Assembly (NCBI RefSeq): GCF_003573695.1
Contig: NW_020621936.1
Coordinates: forward strand, 806,001 to 870,000
Direction of reading: 5' to 3'
DNA from: Papaver somniferum
Taxonomy: Eukaryota; Streptophyta; Magnoliopsida; Ranunculales; Papaveraceae
DNA length: 64,000 nt
The translations under genes and the position numbers were made by a program. The notes beneath the pieces are model-generated. The model did not search any database and was not told where the DNA came from. It saw only the letters and a list, made by a program, of their open reading frames with translations. Shown one piece after another: positions 34,739 to 47,077 of the stretch. Each line of letters starts with the position of its first letter. Position 1 is the first letter of the stretch.

Positions 34739-36463
34739 CTACTGGATTATATACAAAAATTCACCATACACTAACAATCTAAAGAGTTGAGGATCAACCC
34801 AAAAGACAAAGTGTAGAGGTTTCAACAGCTTCACACAATAATAATATGATAGGCATGCAAGTGAAGCTGTGAAACAAAATGAGCTACCCCCAAACCTGTA
34901 TTTTTCAACGGATAAAATTTTGGAAACAAAATCTCGCAGTTTTGGGGGTTCATCATGCACAAGGTCTAGCTCGAAATGAACTGTGCTAGGGACGGGCAAA
35001 CATGCTAATTCCAACTGTGGTTCCTCAGATGTATTATACTTAGAAGCAAAATAGTCCAAGAGGACTTGGGAAGCACACAGTTCCAAACCTAGGTTGGGCA
35101 TTCTCAGAAAAATTGGTTTGACAATATCGGTACAAACCAAATCTAGGTTGGATGGAAGGCCATCAGATTGTGACTCATGTAGGAAGATAGGCACATCATT
35201 ATTAATCACATCAACATCTCCTAAGTCTTCTACAAGTGTCACAACATGCTCACAATCATCAAACAAATTGGCAAGATCACAATCAGAGTCATCAACATCA
35301 TCAACAGATTCATTCTCATGCATCGACAAATCAGGAGAAATATCACAATGTGACCTAGGTAGAGAATCAGACACATCAAATATATTTTCATGCATATTAG
35401 TGTCTACAGAAGATTCAACTATTCCTATGTCATGCTCATCTTCACAGAATAATTGTACGAATCCCATGTCAATATCAAAATCATATGAATTACAATGAGT
35501 ATTAGAAAGAACAACATGCATGAAGGTCGAGGGCGAGAAGCCATAAGTTTTTGAACCAACAGGTTCCACAATATTTTCATGTTCTTCTAACATATCATCA
35601 TAATCATCATAATCATCATCATGGTAGCATGCATATTGGTCCTCATTAACAGTGGTGGTGTCATTAGTCGATTCATGTTCCTCTAAATTAGGTTCATATT
35701 CAACATTATTTACATGAATGGGACTAGACACTTTATTAGGGACAACATACATTTCCTCATGAATTTCCTCCTTTTGTAGGTGAAGCAAAATCTGATCTAT
35801 ATATGCATGAATTCGTGATGTAGATCTATCATAGTCTTGCTTACTGAGTCTTAAAGCTTCCGTGGTGGAGTCTAAATTCATGGGAGTACCAAATTCTTCA
35901 TGTTCAAATTCTGGTGAATGGTACATGTGTGCATGGTCATTAGGGTTTACAAAATATTGATCGCAACCCTCAAAGGATTGATTATGGTCCCAATGACTAC
36001 CATTCTCACAATTTATGGGCATTTCATACCTTGGATTTTCTCTAGATTGCCTAAAATTATGCAAAATATGACAATTCTCAACAGGGTGGTCTAAACTACC
36101 ACATGCGGGACATGCATAGATTTCAGGTTGCCTAATAAAATTAGATGTGACAGATTCCTCATGTGATTGCATTTCTAAAGCTGCGATTCGAGCTTCTAAT
36201 TGATCGATCAGTGATGATTGTGTGAGTGAGGCACTAGCAAAATGTTCATTTTCACGTTGTGGCGAATGATGCATGTGTGAATAGTCATTAGGGTTCATGT
36301 ATTGAGGCTCGGGACTTTGAAAATGTCCATAATAATTCCTATGACTATTGACATCATGGTCTATGGGAGGTTCATAACGTGAAGTATGTCCACACGCAAG
36401 TTCTCTAAGGGATTTGTTGTATTCCCCAACTGTAGACCAAGATCTAGACATGATTGGGCTCAA
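34739..36463 (-). CDS. Gag-like protein of unit A, CCHC knuckle
   Basis: 574 codons. Residues 84-100 (LIDQLEARIAALEMQ) look like a short coiled coil. A perfect CCHC zinc knuckle follows: C118-x2-C121-x4-H126-x4-C131. The middle (about 260-420) is acidic, with a DDDYDDYDD run. The C-terminus is hydrophobic (VFWVDPQLFRLLVYGEF). The knuckle, the position after a tRNA-Asp PBS and the LTR context identify a gag-like product, which would bind element RNA and form particles. No capsid domain can be recognised by eye, and no pol follows. A one-base difference in an A run shifts the last few codons relative to units B and E. Confidence 0.75.
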   Translation of the reverse strand: MSPIMSRSWSTVGEYNKSLRELACGHTSRYEPPIDHDVNSHRNYYGHFQSPEPQYMNPNDYSHMHHSPQRENEHFASASLTQSSLIDQLEARIAALEMQSHEESVTSNFIRQPEIYACPACGSLDHPVENCHILHNFRQSRENPRYEMPINCENGSHWDHNQSFEGCDQYFVNPNDHAHMYHSPEFEHEEFGTPMNLDSTTEALRLSKQDYDRSTSRIHAYIDQILLHLQKEEIHEEMYVVPNKVSSPIHVNNVEYEPNLEEHESTNDTTTVNEDQYACYHDDDYDDYDDMLEEHENIVEPVGSKTYGFSPSTFMHVVLSNTHCNSYDFDIDMGFVQLFCEDEHDIGIVESSVDTNMHENIFDVSDSLPRSHCDISPDLSMHENESVDDVDDSDCDLANLFDDCEHVVTLVEDLGDVDVINNDVPIFLHESQSDGLPSNLDLVCTDIVKPIFLRMPNLGLELCASQVLLDYFASKYNTSEEPQLELACLPVPSTVHFELDLVHDEPPKLRDFVSKILSVEKYRFGGSSFCFTASLACLSYYYCVKLLKPLHFVFWVDPQLFRLLVYGEFLYIIQ

Positions 36464-37616
36464 AAGCTAAGTAACTATGTTACAAAGCCCAAAATTTGGT
36501 TTTTAATGGGTTTGGATTTTTGGGAAAAATTTGGTTTTTATGGGAATGAAAAACATTTGGTTTTTGATGGGAAACATTTGGTTTTTATGGGGATAAGCCC
36601 ACTGTTTTGGTTGTGCTTTGGTGAGGCAATGGGTTTGGGGAACTGTTGTGAAACAGAGCCCAACTTTTGGCCTAGAGTTTGGGTACACGGCCCACTAACG
36701 ACTTCAGCAAGCCCAGAAACTAATGAAGCCCAGCTGAGTTGGTAGGTTCAGTTAACCTTGTTTAGGTTGTTTGTTGGGTTTTTGAAACCCAAAATTTTGA
36801 TAGGGACAATCCCACAGTTAATGCTCAAATACAAACCCAAAAGTTAACTTAAATTACAAGCCCAACAGAAAAATGGAAAAAATTATTACAAGCCCACAAA
36901 TGAAAAATGGAAGCCCACAGGTTGGGTTCTCTTAATGGGTTTAGGCTTACTTGCTTAAGCACAGCCCAGCTGTTCAGTTTGGTTGCAAAAGCCCAGTTGG
37001 GCTTTGGATCATCCTAAGCTTTGGCTTCAACACTCAAGGCCCAGTTGGGCTTGGTTCAATTTCCTCTCCTTCTGCAGTTTACAGCCCAGTTGGGCTTTAT
37101 CTTACACCAGCTTCAGCAGGCAGCAGCAGCAGGGAACAGCAACAGGAGCACAGCAGCAACAGCAGCAGCAGAGGCTGGCAGCAGCAACAGGAAGCAGCAG
37201 CAGCAGCACAGGTAGGCTTCAGGCAGCAGTTCTTGGCAAGCAAGTCTCAGGAGGGGCAGTTCAGCAGCAACTCAGGGGCAGCCTCAGCAGCAAGAGGCTC
37301 TCAGGCACAGCAGCAGCTTCTCCAGCACTTGCCTTGGCAGCAGCAGCAGCAGACAGCAAGGAAGAAAAGCAGCAACAGGAAGCAGCAGCAGCAACAACAC
37401 CTGTTGGCTCAAAAAGAGAAGTAAGTTTCTTGCTAGAAGCTAAGAAATTCAGCTGCACTATACAGCAGCTACTAAAACAGCAAGTTACACTAAAATGCAA
37501 GAATGCAATGCATGATGAGTATGCTAGAATGAAACAATATGCAAAAGAGTATGCAATGATGCAAATGAACTAACATGCAAAAACAGCCAAGAAAAATTCA
37601 ACACAACACAACCAAG
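36464..37616 (-). other. Leader of unit A (PBS to gag), palindromes and CAG tract
   Basis: Palindromic AAAGCCCAGTTGGGCTTT occurs at 36988-37005, with variants at 37036-37052 and 37083-37098. A CAG-rich tract spans 37109-37402. Plus-strand ORFs across it encode only Gln/Ser-rich sequence and are shadows. The gag-proximal part contains repeated ATTTGGTTTTTATGGG phrases. Confidence 0.75.
37109..37402. repeat. CAG/CTG-rich tract, unit A
   Basis: Interrupted CAG and CAA triplets on the plus strand, so CUG-rich in the element RNA. Similar tracts are at 47822-48210, 54203-54442 and 60431-60690. Confidence 0.85.
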
Positions 37617-37634
37617 TCCCCGGCAGCGGCGCCA
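37617..37634 (-). other. PBS of unit A, tRNA-Asp type
   Basis: The minus strand reads TGGCGCCGCTGCCGGGGA. It matches the plant tRNA-Asp(GUC) 3' end except one base (C for T). Confidence 0.85.
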
Positions 37635-37976
37635 AAAACTTGGTGTGGTTGGAGAACACACATAAACTCTTGCAAGTATACAAGGCCAAGTTTTAGTATA
37701 GAAAGTAAGCAAGGGATCATTCCACAGGGACTTGGGGTGTATTGAAGTTTCCTAGACTAAAGCTATCTAAACAAGTAACTAAGTGGCAGTGAGATAGTGA
37801 CAGTTACAATGGCAATGAGCCAAAGGCAGTGAAGTAAAGAATGAAGGTACTAGGGTCTTTGAATCTACTTCTTGATCCTAAACTAAGGCAGATCCTAATC
37901 AATCATGTTCTTGTTTCATCTCAGGGAAGATTGTAATGGATGATTTATCAACTAATTTTACTAGCATACCCCTAGC

Positions 37977-38140
37977 ATCAGCTGTCTTTCTACAGCACAG
38001 CTGATCACAGGTTTACTTGCACAACCACTTAATCTATCAACTCTAAGGCATTTGGGCTCAATCCTTCTAATGTACTGAATTTTTAACCATTATCACTCAC
38101 TTACCCCTAGCATCAGCTGTCTTTCTACAGCACAGCTGAT
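37977..38140 (-). other. Two R-U5 hairpins of LTR B
   Basis: 37977-38005 and 38112-38140, same sequence as in LTR A: ATCAGCTGT with ACAGCTGAT and an 11-base loop. Confidence 0.75.
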
Positions 38141-38421
38141 CACAGGCTTGCTTGTTCAAATGGCTACTAGCAGTCCTAACTCATTTTTAGCACTACAAGA
38201 ACAATGACAAATTACTAACTATCTTAACATAAAATCAAGAGTTTCATCTAAACCCTAGCACATGAAATTAGAACATGATAAACATAATTAACATTTGAAA
38301 TTGAAATTAACTGACTTCAAAACATGAACTGAAAACAACTTGGAAGCACTGGCTATTCCAGGCCCCTTGGGTGAAGCTCTGGCTAGCCCAGGCATGGCTC
38401 TACAACAACACCCACAACCCA

Positions 38422-38429
38422 TATTTATA
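38422..38429 (-). promoter_or_regulatory. TATA box of LTR B
   Basis: The minus strand reads GGGTATAAATATGG. Confidence 0.7.
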
Positions 38430-39454
38430 CCCAATTACACTTTAAAAGCAAAACCCCCAAAACAGTAAATTAGGGTTTCTGAAAATTGAAATTAAATCAT
38501 ACCAACTCTCTGAAATTTGATTTTGATTTTGACCCATCCCTCTTGTGCGTCTCCTACATCTCCTGTTGCTTTCAATTTGCGTCTTTAGCTTAACCTAGTT
38601 TACCATTTGTACACGCCTAGGGTTTCAGAGAGCCGTGTAAAAATGGAAAAGTAGACAGCTAAGAGAAGGGGTATGTGATGATGGGTGTGGAGCGGTGTAC
38701 GTGGTGATTATGGTGGTGGTTGAGGATTTGGTGGCGGACATGGGTGTAGCAGGTGGAGGAGCAGGTGATGGAGGTTGCTGTGAAGAAGAAAAGAGAAGAG
38801 AGGAAATCGAGTGAGAGAAAAGTGTGATCGGTTAGGGTAGATAGGGTTTGGTGTTCCGGTGTTGAGCGGACTCATCAGATTTCGATGTTCGACGAGTGAT
38901 AGGCGTTGGATCGATCCATCTGAAATGCATCCAACGATAAGATGGAACATAGCCTTCAGCAACCGTAGGATGATGAGATACAACGAAACTAACGGCGTGA
39001 GATGGAGTTAGGTGCTGTAGTGTTGGTCAGGAATTTCAGACTTTGATGTACTGGCGATGCTGCGACCGTAGGATGCTGAGATGATCCAATCTGACGGCTG
39101 AAAATGAAGGCGGGTATGGATATAGGAAATGGATTTGGGTAAGGGTTTTGGTCCTTGGGTATGCCAAGCCCATATCTTCTTTAAGAACAATTCTTCCTCC
39201 TTGAGCCCATTCCTAGCTTTTTGGACGTGCGCTCCATTCTTTGCGGCTTTTCACTACTTTTCTGCTCTTTTCCGCTCCGCTATTCATCCAAACTTTATTT
39301 ATTACCTAAAAAATGCCAAATTAATTAATAAAAATATTTATTCTTGAAAACAAAGAAAATACAGAATATGGGATAAAATGTAGAATTAATGCACAAAAGA
39401 TGAGTTAAATGCCAAGAAAAATATATAGAAATATGCACTTTTTAGCACTCATCA

Positions 39455-40828
39455 AATACTCCCAAACCTGAATTTTACTTGTCCTCAAGTAAAACAAAAC
39501 TAAGGAAATCCTACCTATACCACTGTCGCTGGTCTCTCGAATGCATTTAGCGTATGCACTAAGCCTTTTAAACCACTAAGTGTCCCTAGTGGACGAGTGA
39601 AGTCTCGTGAAGGTTTGCTTAGAACGTACCTACAAAGTTCTAGGTCAAAATATAAGCTCAGATTCCATCAAATGTGACATGTGCAAGACAGTAGAAGCTC
39701 ACAGCAAAATGGAGATGTCAATCTAGCTATCAAAGGCACAATCCTAGCACTGATAACAAATAAAGACATGTGATAAGAGTGTAAAGTGTATCTACACATG
39801 TGTAAAGAAAGATCGGATGTTATGACTACTAATAACCAAGAGATAGTTTCTCAGGCTAAGAACCAAGGTCGAAATCTAGCTAGCTGTCCGGACTTTACGA
39901 GAATTGTGAATGAGTTGGAGGTATTTCACAATTACTCGCGTTGTACATCAATGGCATACACCCTTCCTTGCTTATTATAAAAAAACAACAAAATGACTCT
40001 TATTTACATTGACTATTCTCTTTTTATTTTTGGAACAAGAGATGATGGAATTGATAAATACTTGATTTTTTTTGTATTTTTCTGATATTTTTTTCTGAAT
40101 ATATACATCGTTTTTTTTTTTTTTTTTGATAAAGAAACGCTTTTGATACATATACAAAAGGAAACAAAAGATTACATGACACTTTGCAAGAGGTAGCCCT
40201 TTTTGATGCACCCAGTTAAATTCGATGGTTGTCTTTCTTAATGTAACCTCCACCTTCTATCCCAACCAACCAAAGAACAAGCTAGTCAAGTTTCGTTCAG
40301 TATTCTAAAGTGATTGGCAATCGTAACTTCCTATCCAACACCTTGAAGATCGAGGCCATACATGTATTGGTAGATCGTGCGCGTGCAAATTTCTTATCAC
40401 TATGTGAATTGTGCTAGAATCAGGGTGCCTAAATATCTAGACTAAGACTCCTAATAATTATACATATTTGCACAAGAGTCAACATTTCAAGGTAAATGAG
40501 CTCCATTTTTTATGATTTTTCATTTTTTAATTTTTTTTTGAATTTTGATTTTTTAATTTTTTTGGAATTTTTCAATTTTTTCAAAAAGAAGAAGGAGTTC
40601 GTTTTTAATTATAGCATATTATCGTGGTATCTACTCTATACCCCCAAACCTAAACTAAACATTGTCCTCAATGTTTCAAAATATGGAAAGAATTAAAATG
40701 CAACATATGGAAAGGGACATGCTGAGTAGAGTAAAAGGAGAGAGAATACCCGATTTCGGCGAAAGCAGAATTAAAACTCCGTTATTCAAGGCAAAAATCC
40801 AACATATTTCAGCCGAGATCATATTGGA
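39455..40828 (-). other. 3' non-coding block of unit B
   Basis: Same block as in unit A, including the three small hairpins (about 39540-39606). The PPT is interrupted by an A (TTTGGGAG). The T-rich tract is longer, near 40110-40130. No ORF is supported. Confidence 0.75.
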
Positions 40829-42112
40829 TTAGCAAAATATATACAAAAGGAACAAAAGGGTTTTTAAAATTTTATCTACTGGATTATATACAAAAAATTC
40901 ACCATACACTAACAATCTAAAGAGTTGAGGATCAACCCAAAAGAAAAAGTGTAGAGACATAGAAAGTTTCAAAACACTAAAATTGGACTTAAATGGGAGT
41001 GAGAGCGAAAAACCGAATGAATCACCCCTAAACCTAAATTGTTCAACAGGTTTACTTTTAAGCACAAAATCTTTTAATTTTAGGGGTTCAGGATTCAAAA
41101 GGTCTAACTCATAATGGACTGTTTTCGGGATGGGCAAAGAAATGCATTCCAACTGTGGCTCTTTAGAAGTGTTATATTTTGAAGCAAAATAGTCCAAGAG
41201 GACTTGGGAGGCACACAGTTCCAATCCTAAATTGGGAATTTTCAGAAAAGGTGGTTTAAATTTTTTGTTGCAAACCAAATCTAGGTTGGGTGGAATAATC
41301 TCAATTTGAGATTTAGGTAAGAAAGTGGGTACATCTAAATTATTTTCATGGGTAAGATCAATAGTACCAACACATACTTTCCCTAAATCAGAAACAGGTA
41401 AAACATGCTCACATTCATCGAACAAAACATCAAGACCTAAATCAGTATCATGATTGTTCGAAGTACTCAAATCATCACCGGAAGAAATAACATTTTGTGA
41501 CTTAGGCAAGGAATCAGACACATCAAATTCGTCCTCATGCATAATAAAATTAGTGTCTACAGAAGATTCAACTATTCCTATGTCATGTTCATCTTCACAG
41601 AAGAATTGTACAAGCCCCATATTAGAATCAAAATCATATGAATTACAATGAGTATCAGAAGAAACAACATTCATGAAGGTTGAGGCTGAGAAGCCATATG
41701 TTATTGAACCAAAAGGTTCCACAATATTTTCAGCAAAAACATGTTCTTCTAACATATCATTATCATCATAATCATCATCATGGTAACATGCATATTGATC
41801 CTCATTAAAAGTGGTGGTGTCCTTAGTCGATTCATGTTCCTCTAAATCAGGTTCATATTCAATATCATTTAGATGAATGGGACTGGACACTTCATTAGGG
41901 ACAACATGCATTTTCTCATGAATTTCCTCCTTTTGTAGTTGAAGCAAAATCTGATCTAACTTCGCCTGAATGCGTGACATAGTTCTATCAGAATTTTGCT
42001 CACCGAGTCTGAGAGCTTCTACGGTGGAGTCTAAATTCATGGGAGTACAAAATTCTTCATGTTCAAATTGTGGTGAATGGTACATGTGTGCATGGTCATT
42101 AGATTGACAAAA
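40829..42112 (-). pseudogene. Gag-like gene of unit B, 5' half deleted
   Basis: The reading frame matches the C-terminal two thirds of the unit A protein, from the NDHAHMYHSP region on. The N-terminus, the CCHC knuckle, the leader and the PBS are gone. The open frame runs on to 42196, but the first 30 or so codons are LTR C sequence and are not gag. This copy is the most diverged in the middle and C-terminal parts, which suggests a different subfamily. Confidence 0.8.
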
Positions 42113-42443
42113 ACTTGGTGGGGTTTGAAAACACACAAAAAACTCTTGCAAGTATACAAGGCCAAGTTTTAGTATAGAAAATAAGCAAGGGATCATTCCA
42201 CAGGGACTTGGGTGTGTAGTTGAGGTTTCCTAAGCTAAGCAGTGACAGTAAGTGACAGTGGCAGTGACAGTTACAATGGCAATGAGCCAAAGGCAGTGAA
42301 GTAAAGAATGAAGGTACTAGGGTCTTTGAATCTACTTCTTGATCCTAGACTAAGGCAGATCCTAATCAATCATGTTTTTGTTTCATCTCAGGGAAGATTG
42401 TAATGGATGATTTATCAACTAATTTTACTAGCATACCCCTAGC

Positions 42444-42607
42444 ATCAGCTGTCTTTCTACATCACAGCTGATCACAGGTTTACTTGCACAACCACTTAAT
42501 CTATCAACTCTAAGGCATTTGGGATCAATCCTTCTAATGTACTGAATTTTTAACCATTATCACTCACTTACCCCTAGCATCAGCTGTCTTTCTACAGCAC
42601 AGCTGAT
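42444..42607 (-). other. Two R-U5 hairpins of LTR C
   Basis: 42444-42472 and 42579-42607. Stems are as in A; the first has a one-base loop change (CTACATC). Confidence 0.75.
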
Positions 42608-42887
42608 CACAGGCTTGCTTGTTCAAATGGCTACTAGCAGTCCTAACTCATTTTTAGCACTACAAGAACAATGACAAATTACTAACTATCTTAACATAAA
42701 ATCAAGAGTTTCATCTAAACCCTAGCACATGAAATTAGAACATGATAAACATAATTAACATTTGAAATTGAAATTAACTGACTTCAAAACATGAACTGAA
42801 AACAACTTGGAAGCACTGGCTATTCCAGGCCCCTTGGGTGAAGCTCTGGCTAGCCCAGGCATGCCCTCTACAACACAACATACATCC

Positions 42888-42895
42888 TATTTATA
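42888..42895 (-). promoter_or_regulatory. TATA box of LTR C
   Basis: The minus strand reads GGGTATAAATAGG, as in LTR A. Confidence 0.7.
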
Positions 42896-43953
42896 CCCAA
42901 ATTTTAGGGTTTACAACTTTCCCCCAAATTGGCAGTTGAAATTAGGGTTCGACTTTACCTAATTTGATGGCACAATCTCTCCCCCATGTGTCGACCCATT
43001 CTTCCTCTGACTCTCCTGCTCCATTCCCATGTGTCAATTGCTACTCTAGACTCGCCTAATCGATTGATTTTTCTTCTAGGGTTTCAGAGAAAGGTGAGAA
43101 GAAATATCAATCAAATAGGGGGCTAGAAAGAGGGGGTGATGATGGTAGTGATGGGTTTAGGTTTAGGGTTGGTTTGGTGGCGTAGGGAGTGGTGGTGGCG
43201 AGGTCAGAGCAGGTGGAGAAGATGGAGGTGGTTCTGCACAGGGTATGGAGGAGGAGAGGTCGATGGAAGAAGGGGAAGGGGATGTTTGGTAGGGGTATAT
43301 GGCTCGGATGTTATGGTGTTGAGCGGTTTCAGCGAGGGAAGATGTTATGCGATCTGCGCCGTAGGATGAGAAGATGGTAGGTAGATCTGACGGCGATGCG
43401 GAGGCAAGCGATGAGCGACCGTCGGATGAAGGGATACAACGAAACGAACGGCACTTGGTGGAGTTAGGTAGTGTAGTGTAAAGCGGAGATATCAAACTTT
43501 GATGCACAGCAAGGGAGCGACCGTAGGATGCTTCTGAGAACTGTTTTGACGGCTGAAAACGCAAGCGGATATGGATTTGGGTTTTAGGCTTTTGGGTATA
43601 GAATATGGGTTTAAGAAATGAGTTTGGGCTTGGGAAATCTTGAGCCCACTTCTTATTTAAGAACAAATCTTCCTTCTTGAGCCCATTTCTAGTCTTTTGG
43701 GTTTATGCGCACCATTCTTCGCGGCTTCCTTGCGTAATTTCTTCCGGCTTTTCACTACTTTTCTGCTCTTTTCGCTCCGCAATTCATCCAAACTTTATTT
43801 ATTACCTAAAAATGCAAAATTAGTTAATAAAAATATTTATTCTTGAAAACAAAGAAAATACAGAATATGGGATAAAATGTAGAATTAATGCACAAAAGAT
43901 GAGTTAAATGCCAACAAAAAGATATAGAAATATGTACTTTTTAGGACTCATCA

Positions 43954-45331
43954 AATACCCCCAAACCTGAATTTTACTTGTCCTCAAGTAAAACAAAACT
44001 AAGGAAATCCTACCTATACCACTGTCGCTGGTCTCTCGAATGCATTTAGCGTATGCACTAAGCCTTTTAAACCACTAAGTGTCCCTAGTGGACGAGTGAA
44101 GTCTCGTGAAGGTTTGCTTAGAACGTACCTACAAAGTTCTAGGTCAAAATATAAGCTCAGATTCCATCAAATGTGACATGTGCAAAACAGTTTAAGCTCA
44201 CAGCAAAATGGAGATGTCAATCTAGCTATCAAAGGCACAATCCTAGCACTGATAACAAAAAAAAGACATGTGATAAGAGTGTAAAGTGTATCTACACATG
44301 TGTAAAGAAAGATCTGAAGTTATGACTACTAATCACCAAGAGATAGTTTCTCAGGCTACGAACCAAGGTCGAAATCTAGCTAGTTGTCCGGACTTTACGA
44401 GAATTGTGAATGAGTTGGAGGTATTTCACAATTACTCGCGTTGTACATCAATGGCATACACCCTCCTTGCTTATTACAATGAAACAACAAAATGACTCTT
44501 TACATGACTCTTATTTACATTGACTATTCTCTTTTTATTTTTGGAACAAGAGATGATGGAATTGATAAATACTTGATTTTTTTGTATTTTTCTGATATAT
44601 TTTTTTTTTTTTACAGAGACACTTTTGATACATATACAAAAGGAAACAAAAATTACATGACACTTTGCAAGAGGTAGCCCTTTTTGATGCACCCAGTTAA
44701 ATTCGATGGTTGTCTTTCTTAATGTAACCTCCACCTTCTATCCCAACCAACCAAAGAACAAGCTAGTCAAGTTTCGTTCAGTATTCTAAAGTGATTGGCA
44801 ATCGTAACTTCCTATCCAACACCTTGAAGATCGAGGCCATACATGTATTGGTAGATCGTGCGCGTGCAAATTTCTTATCACTATGTGAATTGTGCTAGAA
44901 TCAGGGTGCCTAAATATCTAGACTAAGACTCCTAATAATTACATATTTGCACAAGAGTCAACATTTCAAGGTAAATGAGCTCCATTTTTATGATTTTTTT
45001 TTTTTAATTTTTTATTTTGATTTTTTCATTTTTTTTCAAAAAGAAGGAGTTCTTGTTTTCAATTATGGCATATTATCAAAGTATCTACTTTTCACCCCCA
45101 AACCTAAACTAAACATTGTCCTCAATGTTTCAAAATATGAACAAAATTATAATACAACATATGAAGAGGATCATGTTGAGTAGAGAAAAAGGAAAGAGAA
45201 TACCCGATTTCGGCGAAAGCAATATTAGAACTCCGTTATTCAAGGCAAGAATCCAACATATGTCAGCCGAGATCATATTGGATTAGCAAAATATATACAA
45301 AAGGAACAAAAGGGTTTTTAAGAAATTTTAT
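43954..45331 (-). other. 3' non-coding block of unit C
   Basis: Practically the same as 33362-34738 in unit A, including the PPT, the small hairpins and the second PPT-like motif. No ORF is supported. Confidence 0.75.
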
Positions 45332-47077
45332 CTACTGGATTATATACAAAAATTCACCATACACTAACAATCTAAAGAGTTGAGGATCAACCCAAAAGAC
45401 AAAGTGTAGAGGTTTCAACAGCTTCACACAATAATAATATGATAGGCATGCAAGTGAAGCTGTGAAACAAAATGAGCTACCCCCAAACCTGGATTTTTCA
45501 ACGGATAAAATTTTGGAAACAAAATCTCGCAGTCTTGGGGGTTCATCATGCACAAGGTCTAGCTCGAAATGAACTGTGCTAGGGACGGGCAAACATGCTA
45601 ATTCCAACTGTGGTTCCTCAGATGTATTATACTTAGAAGCAAAATAGTCCAAGAGGACTTGGGAAGCACACAGTTCCAAACCTAGGTTGGGCATTCTCAG
45701 AAAAATTGGTTTGACAATATCGGTACAAACCAAATCTAGGTTGGATGGAAGGCCATCAGATTGTGACTCATGTAGGAAGATAGGCACATCATTATTAATC
45801 ACATCAACATCTCCTAAGTCTTCTACAAGTGTCACAACATGCTCACAATCATCAAACAAATTGGCAAGATCACAATCAGAGTCATCAACATCATCAACAG
45901 ATTCATTCTCATGCATCGGCAAATCAGGAGAAATATCACAATGTGACCTAGGTAGAGAATCAGACACATCAAATATATTTTCATGCATATTAGTGTCTAC
46001 AGAAGATTCAACTATCCCTATGTCATGCTCATCTTCACAGAATAATTGTATGAATCCCATGTCAATATCAAAATCATATGAATTACAATGGGTATTAAAA
46101 AGAACAACATGCATGAAGGTCGAGGGCGAGAAGCCATATGTTTTTGAACCAACAGGTTCCACAATATTTTCATGTTCTTCTAACATATCATCATAATCAT
46201 CATAATCATCATCATGGTAGCATGCATATTGGTCCTCATTGACAGTGGTGGTGTCATTAGTCGATTCATGTTCCTCTAAATTAGGTTCATATTCAACATT
46301 ATTTACATGAATGGGACTAGACACTTCATTAGGGACAACATACATTTCCTCATGAATTTCCTCCTTTTGTAGGTGAAGCAAAATCTGATCTATATATGCA
46401 TGAATTCGTGATGTAGATCTATCATAGTCTTGCTTGCAGAGTCTTAAAGATTCTGTGGTGGAGTCTAAATTCATGGGAGTACCAAATTCTTCATGTTCAA
46501 ATTGTGGTGAATGGTACATGTGTGCATGGTCATTAGGGTTTACAAAATATTGATCGCAACCCTCAAAGGATTGATTATGGTCCCAATGACTACCATTCTC
46601 ACAATTTATGGGCATTTCATACCTTGGATTTTCTCTAGATTGCCTAAAATTATGCAAAATATGACAATTCTCAACAGGGTGGTCTAAACTACCACATGCG
46701 GGACATGCATAGATTTCAGGTTGCCTAAGAAAATTAGATGTGACAGATTCCTCATGTGATTGCATTTCTAAAGCTGTGATTCGAGCTTCTATTTGATCCA
46801 TAAGTGATGATTGTGTGAGTGAGGCTCTAGAAGAATGTTCATTTTCACGTTGCGATGAATGATGCACGTATGAATAGTCATTAGGGTTCATGTATTGCGG
46901 CTCGGGACTTTGAAAATGTCCATAATAATTCCTATGACTATTGACATCATGGTCCGTGGAAGGTTCATAACGTGAAGTTTGTCCATATGCAAGTTCTCTA
47001 AGGGATTTGTTGTACTCCCCAACTGTAGAAAAAGATCTATTCATGATTGGCTCAAAAGCTAAGTAAAGAATGTACAA
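45332..47077 (-). CDS. Gag-like protein of unit C
   Basis: 581 codons; the open frame begins a few residues further upstream than in unit A. The CCHC knuckle is intact (CPACGSLDHPVENC). The central and C-terminal parts are nearly identical to unit A, while the first 100 codons have more changes (for example SSRASLTQSS and MDQIEARITALE). The same C-terminal A-run shift as in A is present. It is the only gag product of the unit. Confidence 0.75.
   Translation of the reverse strand: MYILYLAFEPIMNRSFSTVGEYNKSLRELAYGQTSRYEPSTDHDVNSHRNYYGHFQSPEPQYMNPNDYSYVHHSSQRENEHSSRASLTQSSLMDQIEARITALEMQSHEESVTSNFLRQPEIYACPACGSLDHPVENCHILHNFRQSRENPRYEMPINCENGSHWDHNQSFEGCDQYFVNPNDHAHMYHSPQFEHEEFGTPMNLDSTTESLRLCKQDYDRSTSRIHAYIDQILLHLQKEEIHEEMYVVPNEVSSPIHVNNVEYEPNLEEHESTNDTTTVNEDQYACYHDDDYDDYDDMLEEHENIVEPVGSKTYGFSPSTFMHVVLFNTHCNSYDFDIDMGFIQLFCEDEHDIGIVESSVDTNMHENIFDVSDSLPRSHCDISPDLPMHENESVDDVDDSDCDLANLFDDCEHVVTLVEDLGDVDVINNDVPIFLHESQSDGLPSNLDLVCTDIVKPIFLRMPNLGLELCASQVLLDYFASKYNTSEEPQLELACLPVPSTVHFELDLVHDEPPRLRDFVSKILSVEKSRFGGSSFCFTASLACLSYYYCVKLLKPLHFVFWVDPQLFRLLVYGEFLYIIQ

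Larger units (their letters stand above)
37641..39454 (-). repeat. LTR B
   Basis: 1814 bp. The R-U5 part equals LTR A closely. The U3 part (about 38390-39200) is clearly different in sequence, though it keeps the GCGACCGTAGGATG module (about 39061-39075). The TATA box is at 38422-38429 on the minus strand. It is a distinct U3 subtype. Confidence 0.9.
42116..43953 (-). repeat. LTR C
   Basis: 1838 bp, almost the same as LTR A from the hairpins to the U3 end (offset 10592). It differs near its low-coordinate end: TGGTGGGGTTTGAAAAC, then a small deletion with CAGTGACAGT repeats at 42240-42275. It is joined directly to truncated gag B. Confidence 0.9.

Noticed and set aside
35094..35498. Plus-strand ORFs opposite gag (also 45687-46196, 52089-52610, 58341-58862)
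   Set aside because: They lie antisense to a longer, motif-bearing frame and vary in length between units.
36951..37573. Gln/Ser-rich plus-strand ORFs
   Set aside because: They are translations of the CAG-rich leader on the non-transcribed strand, with no conserved start or length between units.
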